DNA from: Cololabis saira
Lineage: Eukaryota; Chordata; Actinopteri; Beloniformes; Belonidae
Length of the DNA stretch: 64,000 bases
Assembly (NCBI RefSeq): GCF_033807715.1
Contig: NC_084592.1
Coordinates: 27,399,919 to 27,463,918 of the forward strand
Direction of reading: 5' to 3'
The notes beneath the pieces were generated by a model. The model searched no databases and was not told the origin of the DNA. It saw nothing but the letters and a program-made list of their open reading frames with translations. A program made the position numbers and the translations under genes. Shown one piece after another: positions 30,206-41,586 of the stretch. The first letter of the stretch is position 1. Each line of letters opens with the position of its first letter.

Positions 30206-31816
30206 TACAGTTTTTTTCGATTGCTTACACACAAAAATTAAAAGTAGTACACTATTAGCAAAACCTTACACTCAAGAAGCAAAACATCAGCCCATATTTG
30301 CACAACTATAAGCACATTGTCAACCTCACACTTGTTGCAAAACTCTACACACAGTGATTTTCAGAACACTAAACACACTAAACGTATGTTACACACAAAA
30401 ATCTATCATTAAGTCACTTCCTTGCAATACCAAAGCACTAACGGTCAAATTAGCACACCGTCCAACCAATTGGTTCAACACAGTCATCAGGTGTGCAAAC
30501 ACTCGTTTGCTTTATTGTAGACACACCAATCAGGTGTGTCTTCACTATAAAAAGCAGCAGGTGAGTTCATTGGTCTTCAAGCACAATGGAAAGAGTCAGA
30601 AAAAGACTAAAACGATTAGGACGACGAGGCCATGCTGGAGGTAGAGGTAGAGAAAGAGGAAGAGGAAGATAAGAAGGTGCTCAAAGAGGACCGAATCTGA
30701 CAAATGAGATCCGCGCAACACTGCTTGACCACGTTGTGAACCACGGCCTGACGCTGAAGGAGGCTGGACTGCGAGTACAGCCAAATCTAAGCCGATATAC
30801 AGTGGCAAGTGTGATAAGAACATTTCGACTGGAAGATAGGTATTGTAAAAATAACATATCAAAAACATCTGCACGGTTTCAGTAACTGCTTACAGTACTG
30901 TATTCTATGCACTATCAGCATTTCTGTTACCTTTTACTGTACTATATTGTATACTGTTTTGTTTTCTACATAGGATTGAGGGTCAGGAACGACAAGGGGG
31001 AAGGCCTCCTATGTTCACAGAACAGCAAGAGAGGGAGATAGTAAACATGGTTTTGTCCAACAATGCTATAACACTCAATCAGCTCCAAGCTAACACCGTC
31101 CCATGTTCCACCATACTCTCCATTCCTCAACCCTATAGAAGAGTTTTTCTCGGCATGGTGGTGGAAAGTATATGATCTCCGTCTCCAGGCTGAAGTCCCT
31201 CATCCAAGCCATGGAGGAAGCCTGTGACCAGATGGAGGTACCAGCAATGCAAGGATGGATTCGTCATTCAAGACGTTTCTCTCCAAGGTGTCTTGCTAAT
31301 GACAACATTGCCTGCGATGTTGATGAAATTCTCTGGCCAGATGCAGCTAGGAAAAGAGACAACGTCTATTTTTTTTTTTTTTTTTTACAGTAACTTACAA
31401 TATGTAAAGTGACGTTTTGTTACAGTATTATGAATCTCCATGTCAACATTTTGGGAGTGTTGAGAAATAAATGAGTTTCTTCAGTCTGCAACATTGGTCT
31501 TGTGTAGTGTTTGGTGAATTTACATTATATTTGTACTTTGTTGATAGTAGCCTACTCTAATCATAGGGAAGTAGAAGTGCTAAAAGTGTTTTAGGTTTAT
31601 CACAGCAGTGTGTAACTCGTGCAAACAGAGTATAGTAATGTGAAACGTGTGTGTTTCATATGGTAACAAAGTGTGGTTTTTACAAGCGTGTTTAATTTTG
31701 CAAAGGATCTGTAGTGTTTTGCTAATTTTGTGTGTGGTTGTGCTAATTGTGTGTAGTGTTTTGAAAACACGGGCCCTGTTTTGAAAATCATGCTTAAGCA
31801 ATCAAGAAAAACTGTA
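30206..31816 (+). mobile_element. Tc1/IS630-like transposon, internally deleted, TA target
   Basis: The termini are CAGTTTTTTTCGATTGCTTA (from 30208) and, inverted from 31814, CAGTTTTTCTTGATTGCTTA. TA flanks both ends (30206-30207, 31815-31816). The 1.6-kb body encodes parts of a DDE transposase. It sits inside an L2-type 3' tail, whose halves are at 30140-30205 and 31817-31871. TATAAAAA (30546-30553) lies about 33 bp upstream of the candidate start codon. Confidence 0.9.
30586..31370 (+). pseudogene. IS630-like DDE transposase, deleted and frameshifted
   Basis: Translation starts MERVRKRLKRLGRRGHAGG and is Arg/Gly-rich, then meets TAA at 30670-30672. In the same frame it continues NEIRATLLDHVVNHGLTLKE and VQPNLSRYTVASVIRTFRLE, the helix-turn-helix region of this fish transposase family. 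A GTATTG...TACATAG intron (30840-30973) joins in frame to RIEGQERQGGRPPMFTEQQ. After LQAN a deletion removes the central DDE region and the frame resumes PYSPFLNPIEEFFSAWWWK, which holds the last catalytic Glu block. A frameshift then gives QAMEEACDQME, GWIRHSRRFSPRCLANDNIA and CDVDEILWPD. The first two catalytic Asp are missing. Confidence 0.88.
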
Positions 31817-31871
31817 ATATCTATGTAAAGCAATTTGAATCACCTTGTTGTTAGATTGTGCTAAAATAAAC
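31817..31871 (+). repeat. L2-type 3' tail, right half
   Basis: TATGTAAAGCAATTTGAATC, then TTGTGCTAAAATAAAC. The left half precedes the TA insertion site of the IS630-like element. Confidence 0.6.
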
Positions 31872-32410
31872 TTTTTTTTTTACTGTTAAAAACACAATTA
31901 TGTGCAGACATTACTCTTTAGGTGTGCAACCCCTTTTATCTTCACTGATCAGCTTACTGTGTAACAGTGTTTTGCAGGAGGATGCTTTACTTTTGGTTTA
32001 TACATTTTTGTTGATTATTCTTAAAATAAACAGATTTTTTGATAGTTAAAATAACTTAAAATCACATTAAATGTCACTAAAAATTACTTCAAGGTGTCTA
32101 CCTCTATAATGTTACACTATACAGCACATGAAAAAGTATACTGCCTGTCTCATCCACCCACAGCACCCTGAATATCTTTAATTCAAATATCTTACCACTT
32201 TTTTATTGCAGTTCAGTCATTAAAAATGTACAGATGTACAAAATAATTCTAATTCTAAACTAAAAAAAAAACGAATTGAGAAAGTCTAATTCACAAAATG
32301 CATTTTTCCACTAAGTACGAAAGAGTATCAATACCATTGTAATATCTGATAAATTTGAAGCTAGCAGTGAACAAACTGATCTCATGCCAGACGCTATTTT
32401 TTAGTTGTAG
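31872..32410. other. Noncoding DNA
   Basis: No recognisable gene or element. Confidence 0.45.
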
Positions 32411-32902
32411 TCAAAGGAGCATGAGGCAGGATTTATGAAAAAAATTCGTATACGTTTTAAGTTTTCTAGTAATAATGTCAGATGAAGCGTTCCAGACCAA
32501 AAAGAATGAGCCCTCTAGCGTATCTCTCCGTTGCCTTGAACAGGCTGTGTGCTGCAAAATGTGCTGCAATTCCGGACCGGAATTTCCCGCGCTGTCCTGC
32601 GGATGTGACGTCAAATGACGCTGCATGTGCGTTCTCGGCGGCGCACGAGTAAACATTGGATACGCGTTTGGGTCATGGAGGCAGCTTCAATTTGAATTGG
32701 GACTGACAACAGATGCTGACATGGCTCATTTCCTACTGACCAGGGAAGATAACATTGTAAGTCATATTTAGAGCTTGATTTGAAAATCACATGAGATTAC
32801 ACACGCGCTCCTGTGCCGGCTTCTCTGTTGGCTGCAGGAACCCCGACGGTCGTCGTGTCGCTAATGAGTCTCATTTCTTATTCTTGCCTCATGCTCCTTT
32901 AA
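32411..32902 (+). mobile_element. TTAA MITE K2, copy b (long form)
   Basis: Left end (TCAA)AGGAGCATGAGGCAGG, right end GCCTCATGCTCCTTTAA; the left TTAA has mutated to TCAA. It has a CRE at 32606-32613. Compared with copies a and c it has about 170 extra bp (roughly 32640-32812). That segment has an open stretch including FGSWRQLQFELGLTTDADMA and HFLLTREDNI, which ends at a donor-like GTAAGT (32757-32762). It may be a relic of the parent's coding exon. Confidence 0.85.
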
Positions 32903-33109
32903 CTGTAAATGATTTATGCTGATCTAATCTTTTTCTTTTCCTTTCAGCTATTCCCTGCAGGGGTTGACACACCGTATCCTCTATATCCTTTTTTCTCACA
33001 CCAACTAACTTCATGTCCTCTTTCACTACATCCTCTCCTTCTTCGACCAAGCTAGTGGTGACCAATTTCCATTGGCAACCTGTAGGTCAACAGCGCTAAT
33101 AGCAGTTGT

Positions 33110-33245
33110 TGCTAAACTTGGCCTCAACCAATCCGGCAGGGGTTCATGGGTCTTGTGATTCACTTGTTTAGTTTGGTGCAGGTTTTCCGCCGGATATCCT
33201 TCCTGACACAACCCTCAGCATTCATCCGGCCTTTGAACACTGGCT
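33110..33245. repeat. Probable RTE-type LINE 3' remnant
   Basis: TTCCGCCGGATATCCTTCC, then TGACACAACCCTC and CATTCATCCGG, resembles the CGGATGCCCTTCCTGACGC...ATTTATCCGG motif common in fish LINE 3' regions. Confidence 0.4.
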
Positions 33246-34737
33246 TGTGACACCCTGAGGCTGCATTATTTATGTTGCTCTAATAAAATTTGATAATTCT
33301 TTAAGTGACTGTAAGAAGATGCATGCCCTCATGTCACATCAGGTTTGAAAGCTAAACGCATACACATGTTGCATCAGGGTGCATAAATGGTTTAATATAG
33401 GCACCAGTGTGAGGCTGTGTTAATCATGGTATTTATGGTAATGGAAATCACTGGAAGGGTTATATTGCCAGCTGACATCCAGCAAATAAGACAGATGGGG
33501 CTTGCTGACATGCTTCTGACCTCACGGTGGGAGAGGATGTAGATGAGCAGAGGAAGAAGAGGAAATAGAGCCACCGCCCACTCTCCGGTTTCCACAGAGC
33601 TCCTAGGGCTATTATCAAATGTCCTGCTCTGCCATTCAACCTCGGAACAACATGAATTGTTTAGTTTTCTGAGTTAAAGGTCAAGCTAAGTTCTCTATTT
33701 TTTTTCTTTTTAATACACAACACATTAGGATGATTGAAAGAAGTTCTTGTAAAAATATTTAAATTAAATTAATTGGATTGCAGTTTTCCATAGTATTTGT
33801 TTTAATATTAAAACCATATAAAGATTTCAACAGATCATAGTAGAGATTTCTTAAGTGTACATGTGAATATACTAAAAAGATTTCAAAGCTTAAATAAAAC
33901 AGTTCAGATGCCACATAAGTTAAAAATGGTCAAAACATCATAAAGGTATTGTGCTTTTTAGATTATTATTTGGTTACACATCTTCAGTGAATGAAAAGTA
34001 AGAATTGGAGCAAATGAAAAAGGCGTGCATTGCCAGAGTAGTAGCCAAAGTGTTGAAATCTTTCTAACTAAAAAGGTTTAATTGTTTGCTTTGGATGGTG
34101 AAGTAATTAAATGTTCTCATTACATTACACTTAGGATGAAAAGACTTTGAAACCCTCTCTGTAAACTTGACCCCGGGGCCATGTGTCATCTACTGTGGAG
34201 GATGAAACACTTGCTTCTTAGTGTTTTTCTCTCCCAAATGCACTGGATTCACCTCCTCGAGTTGGTGGGATACAATTCCTTGTGGACCTTTGATGGAAAT
34301 TGATCTTGGCACATGCTTGAAATACTGTCTGTAGAGGTACGTCATTTACACACATGGTCTTTCTCTGCCTGTGAGAATATACTCTCCACTGTCCATGCGA
34401 GTGTTGTAACAAGCCTGGGAACAAGTGCTTGCTCCTAAGCAACCGTATCAAAGTAAACTTAAACAGACATGCAATTAGTTAACAGCCAGGCATGTTGACT
34501 TTTAATTTAACAGCCAAAGCTCGACTTGCCCATCCTTAAACTCAGCTTGGTACAAAAATGAACACAAACAGCAAAAAATACTTTTTAGATTGTCAAAGCC
34601 TGTGGCAGCTGAAGATGAACTGTCTCAATGATATTTATTTCTGAATTATTAAGCCCTCTGGAAAACATTTTGTGATGAGATGGATACAATTCTTAAGTTT
34701 GCATGTTAGAAATTAATCAAAATAAAAATTAAAGCTG
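33246..34737. other. Noncoding DNA
   Basis: About 1.5 kb without a recognisable gene or element. Confidence 0.5.
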
Positions 34738-35292
34738 CAAGCAGCGATGAACTGGCCCTCGTGTGTGAAATTTTCACCAATAAAGGTCAAGGACTAAGTC
34801 TGATGACACCACCCATGACTCTTTGGCCCAATCCCAATACTCCCCCTACTTTCTTTCACTAGCCCTACTTTCTTTCACTAGCCCTACTTTCTATCACTAC
34901 CCCTAAAAAAGAAGGGACAGATTTTAGGGCACTTGAAATCTTCCCTGGGCCTGTCCCAATACACCCACTACTCCTACTTTCAGCACCACCACTAATCAGG
35001 AAGCTGAGAGCCAAAAGCTGTTTTAATTTAAGCTGTAGCGCTGTTAATATGCCACTTTATTAAGTTTTAGTATTTTTTCAGGCATAAAAGTAACCGTTAA
35101 GATCCCCAACCTGGGCTCAGTTTATCCAAATAATGCCTGTTAAGAAATTTGACCCGATGTTTTCGGAGATAAGAGCCGCCGGTCCGGGGCGCAGCAGCAG
35201 CAGCTGCTCACGTACAGACGTGATCGCCAGGTCAACCTGCGCCGTCGTCCCGGGTGAGAAACCTGCAGCTCTGTTGAAAATTACCGCTGGCT

Positions 35293-35515
35293 CAAATAAA
35301 TTCAATTCAATTCAATTCAATTTTATTTATATAGCGTCTAATACAACAGATGTTGTCTCTAGACGCTTTCCAGAGATCCAGAACATGAACATAAACATAA
35401 ACATAAACATAAACATAAACCCCCGAGCAATTATTATATAAACAATGGCAGGTAAAAACTCCCATAGTGGGAGAAAAACCTTAAGCCAAACAGTGGCAAG
35501 GAAAATCATTTAGGA
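35293..35515 (-). repeat. LINE 3' tail with (TTGAA)n and hexamer repeats
   Basis: On the minus strand, TTTTTCTCCCACTATGGGAG, GACAACATCTGTTGTATTAG and ACGCTATATAAATAAAATTG lead into (AATTG)n. A (ATAAAC)n stretch lies at 35385-35420. This is a typical L2/Rex-group tail. Confidence 0.6.
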
Positions 35516-35618
35516 AGATAAATGTTGGTTTAATAGATGAAATCTAACAGTTGTACTGTAGCTACGCCTGTTAAGAAATTTGCTCCGAAAATTTTGAAAT
35601 TTCTGCCTTCCGGCTCCG

Positions 35619-35797
35619 GAGCTGATTTATGGGTCCGCGTAAAATCGATGCAGAGCCTACAGCGTAGGGTACGGCGTACGGCGCGCGTCACCGCGTAACA
35701 TTGACGCAGAGCCTACGGCGTAGCCTACGGCGGAGGTTACGTAACCTACGCCATAGGCTCTGCGTTGGTGTAACGCGGAACCATAAATCAGCCTTTA
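35619..35797. repeat. PM palindrome, expanded copy
   Basis: Begins GCTGATTTATGGGTCCGCG and ends GGAACCATAAATCAGCC. The centre has four CCTAC-GCGTAG blocks instead of one or two, making it about twice the usual length. Confidence 0.75.
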
Positions 35798-36394
35798 TTC
35801 TGGCGTGATCTTCGGCAAACGGGCAAATGAGTGATTATGTACATTCACTGAGTGAATATTATGAAAGTAAGATATATATTTCTCGCTAAAAATGTAATCA
35901 AAACGCATTTTTATGCAGAAACTAACTCAAAATATTGATTTTATTCACTAAAAAATAAGAAATGTCCGCCATGTTTTTTCTTTTTGATTCAGTCCGCAAA
36001 TGACGACGAAAAGCATTCCGGGAAATGTTTCTGTCCCTAGATCAGCTAGTGTACATCGGAAAACACTTGATCCGTAGGGACAGATTTATAGCCACTACAC
36101 TCGTTTTCGTCACTACCCCTAAGTGGAAAGAGGAATTGGGACACCACTACCCTCACAGGAACGCGCAAAATGTAGGGGTAGGGATGAAAACTAGGGGTAG
36201 GGGGAGTATTGGGACAGGGCCTTTACGTCAAACCATTCAAAAGTTATGGCAGAAAATCGGAACTATCACATATCGACAAATAAGAAGAAGGGACTGGGCT
36301 AATTTGCACCAATTAAGGCGAAGGAGTCAAAACCGAGTCCTATGACACCACCCACGACTCTATGTCATACCATTCAAAAGTTATGGCAGAAAAT

Positions 36395-36558
36395 AACAGA
36401 CTGTCTGTTATTAAATAGTTTTTCAAAATTTTTTGAGAATTGTGGGAGAAGAGAGACAGGTCTGTAATTTGTGAAGTGTTGTTTGTCTCCAGTTTTGTAC
36501 AACGGCATAACCTATTTTCATGCCATTGGGGAATTGACCAGTTTGCAACGATAAGTTA
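36395..36558 (-). pseudogene. LINE RT fragment (CR1/Rex-like)
   Basis: On the minus strand, VMPLYKTGDKQHFTNYRPVS then LLPQFSK is the NYRP block of the same group as the LINE at 10365. It lies between two family G copies. Confidence 0.75.
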
Positions 36559-36711
36559 AAATTAAAGCTGCAAGCACCGATGAACGGGCCCTCGCACCCT
36601 TGTGCACGTTCAGGCGTGCTGCAGTGGAAGCGCTTGTATGACTTGCGTGTAGATGTTGAGCCCTGGACATTTAGCGGATGACACCAGCCACGACTCTATA
36701 TCAGTGGTCCT

Positions 36712-36872
36712 CACTCCTGGTCCTCGAGAGCCGCTGTCCTGCATGTTTTTGATGTTTCCCTGCATCAACACACCTGATTCTAATTAGTGGTCATCACCAA
36801 TCTTTCCTACAGGTCTGCACAGTTCTGTTGGTGCAGTCATCTGTATCAGGGTTTACTGGAGCAGGGAAACAT
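36712..36872. mobile_element. hAT-type MITE in G copy 4, right end lost
   Basis: Starts CAGTGGTCCTCACTCCTGG. The sequence TCTATAT lies just before it and again just after the truncated right end (GGGAAACA), consistent with a TSD. Confidence 0.65.
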
Positions 36873-37691
36873 CTATATCAAACCATTCAAAATTTATGGC
36901 AGAAAGTAGGAACTATCAGATATCGACCAATCAGATTAAGGGGCGGGGCTAATTTGCACCAATTATGTTCAAGGACTCAAAACCATTTCCACCAATTTCC
37001 TCCAACCAATCAGATGAAGGGGTGGCGCGCTTTTTGGCGTCTAGCGTCGCCACGGTAACGCTTTTGACTGAGTAATGCGCGTCGTCGCAGGATGGAGACG
37101 CACATTTTGATGTATAACACACCTGGGTGCACGTTACGGTTCGGGCCGTATTAACTGCCGAAGAAATGGCATAAATTGCACCAAAATTAAACTATTAATT
37201 AAAAATGGCCGACTTCCTGTTCGGTTTCGGCCATGGCGCCAAGAGACTTTTCTTTAAGTTGCGACATGTTACAGGTGTGTACCGGTTTTCGTGCATGTAC
37301 GTCAAACCGTATTATGGGGCTTGAGGCACAAAGTTTTTTACTGTATGGACCAATCAGATGAAGGGGGGGGGGCACACTTTTTGGCATCTATCGTCGCCAC
37401 GGTAACGCTTTTGACTGAGAAAAGTAATCCAGGATGGAGACGCACATTTTGATGTACAACACACCTGGGTGCACATTACGTTTCGGGAAGGGCATAATGG
37501 TAAGGAATGGCATAAATTTCGCCAAAATTACATGAATAATTCAAAATGGCCGACTTCCTGTTCGGTTTCGGCCATGGCGCAAAAAGTCTTAAGTTGTGAT
37601 ATGATACAGGTGTGTACCGATTTTCGTGCATGTACGTCAAACCGTATTGTTGGGCTTGAGGCACAAAGTTTTCTAGGGGGTGCTGTTGAGC

Positions 37692-37930
37692 CATTAGGCC
37701 AGTGTTTCTCAATCCTGGTCCTCGTGGGCCCCTGTCCTGCATGTTTTAGATGCTACCCTGCTTCAGCACACCGTGATACAAGTACCTGTGTCATCAACAG
37801 AGCTGTGCAGACCTTGGTGACAAGCTAATGAGGACCTTTAATTAGAATCAGGTGTGTTGGTGCAGGGAAACATCTAAAACATGCAGGCCGGGGCCCACGA
37901 GGACTAGGATTGAGAAGCACTGCATTAGGC
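37692..37930. mobile_element. Complete hAT-type MITE with 8-bp TSD
   Basis: CATTAGGC at 37692-37699 and 37923-37930. The 223-bp element has inverted ends CAGTGTTTCTCAATCC and GGATTGAGAAGCACTG. The host sequence is family G, where CATTAGGCCACGCCC occurs uninterrupted in other copies. Confidence 0.92.
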
Positions 37931-38027
37931 CACGCCCATTAATGCAAATTTATCGCCTGGCCTGGATTGTGTGCAAAATTTGGTGACTTTTGGGGCACGT
38001 TTAGGGCGGCAAAAAGGCCGCCCTAAA

Positions 38028-38028
<1 letters not shown>

Positions 38029-38066
<38 letters not shown>
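38029..38066. repeat. (ATT)n microsatellite
   Basis: About 11 uninterrupted TAT/ATT units following the truncated G copy. Confidence 0.85.
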
Positions 38067-38067
<1 letters not shown>

Positions 38068-38084
38068 AATTCAGATATAATTAT

Positions 38085-38990
38085 TTATTTATTCACATTT
38101 ATATCATTTATGTAACCAGGTGTGTCTCATTGAGATTAAAATTTCAATTTCATTTTTCAAGTGAGACCTGGCCAAGAAAGCAACAGTTAGTTAAAACAAC
38201 ATCAGAAAAAAAACAAATCAACAAACAATCAACACTGTCAGAATAAATCAAATAAAACAGTTACACCCATCGAGGGAACTCTTTTCTCTGTCCCGCAAAA
38301 CTGACTTGAATTTACCCAGAGTAATGAGTTCTGTCAATTTCATGTCAGTTTGAAAATTGTTCCAGGAGGATAGAGCAGCACATTTAAAAGCTTTCTTTCC
38401 AAGTTCTTGGCAAACATTTGGGACCTGCAAATGTACAGTGCTTTGGGAGCGGAGCGCATATTGGCTTCGCATTTAGGTCATGTAGTTGCACAAATATGAC
38501 TGAAGCAGTCCGAGTATGGATTTGTAAACAAAGGTAAGCCAGTGTTAAAGCATAAGGGTGTAGACGGATGGGCATCCAGCTGAGGTATACAGGGTACAGT
38601 GATGAGTGAAATGAACAAATCCAGTAATTAAACGGAGAGCACACTGGTAAAAACAGTCCAACTTCTTCAATAAATTCTCAGAAGAGTTCATGTAAAGCAG
38701 ATCACCATAATCGAAAAATGGAAGGAAAGTTGCTGAAATGAAGTACATACGTACCTGATGAGAAAAACAGGATTTGTTTCTAAAGAAGAAGCCGAGTTTG
38801 AGTTTTAATTTAGTGACAAGAGTTTCAATGTGCAGATTAAAATACAAGTTCTGTTCAATAATAATACCTAAATATTTATATGATTGGGCTCTTTCAATTT
38901 CATTACCTTGAGTGGTTGTGATCCTGATATTACCTGTTGTTTTTTTTGTTTTTTGTAAACAACATAAATTTTAGATGAAACAGATGGGAT
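38085..38990 (-). pseudogene. LINE RT C-terminal region and 3' tail (jockey/CR1-like)
   Basis: Read downward from ~38880: KLKLKLGFFFRNKSCFSHQV, SATFLPFFDYGDLLYMNSS and LRLITGFVHFTHHCTLYTSA, then in other frames LRSQSTVHLQVPNVCQELGK and AFKCAALSSWNNFQTDM. These match the terminal part of a fish LINE ORF2 (LGFYFRNKSCF, FDYGD..YM, W..LQ..L). The 3' tail AGGTCTCACTTGAAAAATG lies at 38150-38175. Frameshifts separate the blocks. It is 5'-truncated and inactive. Confidence 0.85.
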
Positions 38991-41170
38991 TGGATGATAT
39001 CAAAGGCAGACTGCATATGTTCGTGTTTAATGTGTTGAAAAGTTCTGATTATATAGAAGTTTCTAAATAATGGCTGATTTTATCTATGGGTAACAGCAAC
39101 AATATGTTTCAGACATATCCAAGATTTAGTCACGGATCAGAAAGCCCCTTTTAAGTTTGGGAAATATAGCCCTAATGCTGGCTACAGACGTAATGTCTTG
39201 CTTATGCGGTAAAATCTCGGAAAGACATCTATAGACTGTATGCGTAATGGCACATTACCATATCCACACTTTGTTGTTCATATAACCTTATGGCAGTGAT
39301 TAATCAAGAGCTTATGTTTATCCACCGATCCATTTTCTATACCCGTTCAGTGCTTTGCAGGGTCACGGGGGTCTGCCAGAGCCTATCCCAGCTCATTATT
39401 GGCAAGAGGCAGGGGTTTTACCCTGGACTGGTCGACAGTCTATCACAAGGCCACACAAGCTTACCTTAATTTCATTTTTTTAAAGAAAAAAGAAATGCAG
39501 GTCGCGTATCAGGTAAGGTTGTATTTTGTGTTTATCAAAATTTACGGTTCAAGTTGCTGTCGAGTTGGCTGAAAACATTGGGCGATCGCGGGTCATATCT
39601 GAACCAGTAGGGAACTGGCTGAGGAAAATTGAGTCATTTTACAATTTCTGAGCCTTTTTGATGAAACTGCAACATTTTATGTTGTAAACCCACATAGTTG
39701 CTTTGCATTCTGTCAGGAGATTGGCATGATCGAGCTGCAGAGTGAAGAGGTAATTAATATCTTAACACTGGCTATATCATCCAAGTTCACATCCAGTATA
39801 GGTGTCAACTTCCTGTCTAAGTGTAAAAATATATTATGTCTATCATCAGGACTTCAACCTATAAACATCCACATCAGGGGTTCTGCTCAATATGTTGATG
39901 ATTAAATGAAAAATGGTGGAAAAGGTTGAAGAAAAACAGATTCTTGAAAAATTCTCCTGATTCTTAAATGTTGTCTCTGTGGAGGAAAGAATTACTCATT
40001 CTCTTTTCCCACCCAAGATTTCCAAGCTGATCTGGAGCAAAACTGACTTTTGGAAAAAAAAAATCTAATTCACAGGGAGTTCCTCTGTTTTACAAAAGGG
40101 CCTAATGCTTTCACAGCTTTAGCTTTGGACCGTCTTTGTTGTCAGCTTTGACAAATTACACCCAGGATTTTTCCTACGTCAAGTATAACTCCACTGCTAT
40201 ATGGCATGTCCGGAATCCTGCATGGGCACACCCCTCACGCCATATCAGGCTAAATAATTCAGAACTCACTCAAAGAAATGCGTAGATGAAGTGCACGGTC
40301 AACTGTAATATATACTGTTGTTAGTTCTTCGCGTTACCTCCTCAGCTCAAAGGAGAGGTAGCAGCCTCACAGAACCCAGCCAGAAAGTTCAAAGTGAAAG
40401 CACATACAGTTCTCCTCTTCCCTGCAGGAACCGTGGTCTCTCCCAGCTGCGCTGCTGATTTTTAAGGGCTGGGTGCACTGCAAGCACATCCAACAGTGTT
40501 ACAGACAAAGGAGCACTCCCTCCATGCTTCTCTGGGGGAACAACAGATGACTTGGCTAGGTGTGTAAGCCATCACACACCCTGCTGACAGGCCGGTCTGT
40601 TCCAGCTCATCAGTCAAATGCTTTGTGTATTTGTTGTGAGGAAACACTGTCAATTCTGCATATAAACATCACAAAACTTTAGGAATTACGTGTAGGGCCA
40701 GTATCAACCAAAAAGCATGAGGGTTTAAATTTATCCTCACCTTTGTTTGGCTGAGAAATCACTAAAAATCCATGCTGTGGACATGCATGCGTGTGCTGAT
40801 AGCATAGAGCATAAAGAGCAGGACTGGAAGTTGAATGGATTTAGTCCATCTTCATTTACAACTTAGCCACTTTAGCTTGTAGTCTAGCTCATACTATTAC
40901 ATTATGCTGATTAATATTACTTTACAGTCATTCTGATCAAATTTTCCAAACATCCTCATTTCCAATGTTGCTACCAAAACAACATTTGAAACAAGTGTTG
41001 CCAGAGCTAAAACCAGGAATACTGGAGCTTTGGTGGGACCTGTTGTTGCTCTTCCAGCCATTCGCAGGCCTTGGCCGGTTTCAGATGATTGTGGGTTGGA
41101 CAAGCCTAATGCATAGCCTAGTGAGCCGGGTGACTGTGGTAAGAGGTAAGAGGTAGAGGCCAACAAGATA
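38991..41170. other. Noncoding DNA with one LINE tail remnant
   Basis: 39327-39460, read on the minus strand, has GAGCTGGGATAGGCTCTGGC, GTGACCCTGCAAAGC and TATAGAAAATGG. This is the common fish RTE-type tail, also seen at 53690-53822. The rest shows no gene or element. Confidence 0.5.
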
Positions 41171-41550
41171 CAGTACGTTTACATGCAGCAGTTCAATCGG
41201 GTTTCTGATCGTATAAGACATCGTTCAGACTTTTAAACTGCATGTAAACACCTCAATCCAATCTACTTCAGACCTATATCGGACATTTAGTAATCGGGTT
41301 GCAAAACCTAGATAACCCGTTCACAGTCGGAATGTTAACGCCATGTATACATGGACATCGGATATTGCAGTCTGCGCATGCTCGAGAATTTCCTCTGGGG
41401 GGCATTCACCCGGAAGTGAAAGGAGGACAGAGGACCGACGACACCGGACACCGGAGCAGATCAAAATAAAGGCGAGTTGCTAACTTAGTTGCTACAACTT
41501 GTTGCCTTTGTTCAAAGAATGTTTTGTTCTGTATGTTATGTAATGTTATG

Positions 41551-41586
41551 CACGTCGCTTTGGATAAAAGCGTCTGCTAAATAACA
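41551..41586 (+). repeat. LINE/SINE 3' tail
   Basis: CACGTCGCTTTGGATAAAAG then CGTCTGCTAAATAAC, a very common fish retroposon terminus; a second copy is at 51412-51449. Confidence 0.65.

Larger units (their letters stand above)
34822..36224. mobile_element. TIR element (GGCCCAATCCCAATACTCCC), 3-bp TSD
   Basis: The left end is GGCCCAATCCCAATACTCCC. The right end inverted is GGCCCTGTCCCAATACTCCC; both continue CCTAC. TTT flanks it (34822-34824, 36222-36224), so excision would restore the G sequence. The 1397-bp interior holds a LINE tail and a PM palindrome but no transposase. A 3-bp TSD suggests PIF/Harbinger or CACTA type; I cannot decide which. Confidence 0.75.
34738..36394 (+). mobile_element. 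Family G repeat, copy 3 (interrupted)
   Basis: G begins ATTAAAGCTGCAAGCAGCG at 34738 and reads to GACTCTTT (34824). It resumes at 36222 with TTTACGTCAAACCATTC and ends near 36394. The gap is a complete TIR element. Only the 5' end and about two promoter-like units are present. Confidence 0.8.
36561..38030 (+). mobile_element. Family G repeat, copy 4
   Basis: Starts ATTAAAGCTGCAAGCACCG and has lost its 3' hairpin, ending near GGCGGCAAAAAGGCCGCC before an (ATT)n tract. The middle block (GACGCACATTTTGATGTA to GTCAAACCGTATT) occurs twice, at about 37095-37313 and 37439-37652. Two hAT-type MITEs are nested (36712-36872, 37700-37922). A CCAAT plus GC-box unit is at about 36926-36952. Confidence 0.82.

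Noticed and set aside
40897..41166. 89-codon minus-strand frame with a hydrophobic stretch (VFLVLALATLVSNVVLVATL)
   Set aside because: The single hydrophobic segment could suggest a membrane protein, but there is no homology I can name, no flanking exon evidence, and it stops next to a TIR-bounded block. Not supportable.
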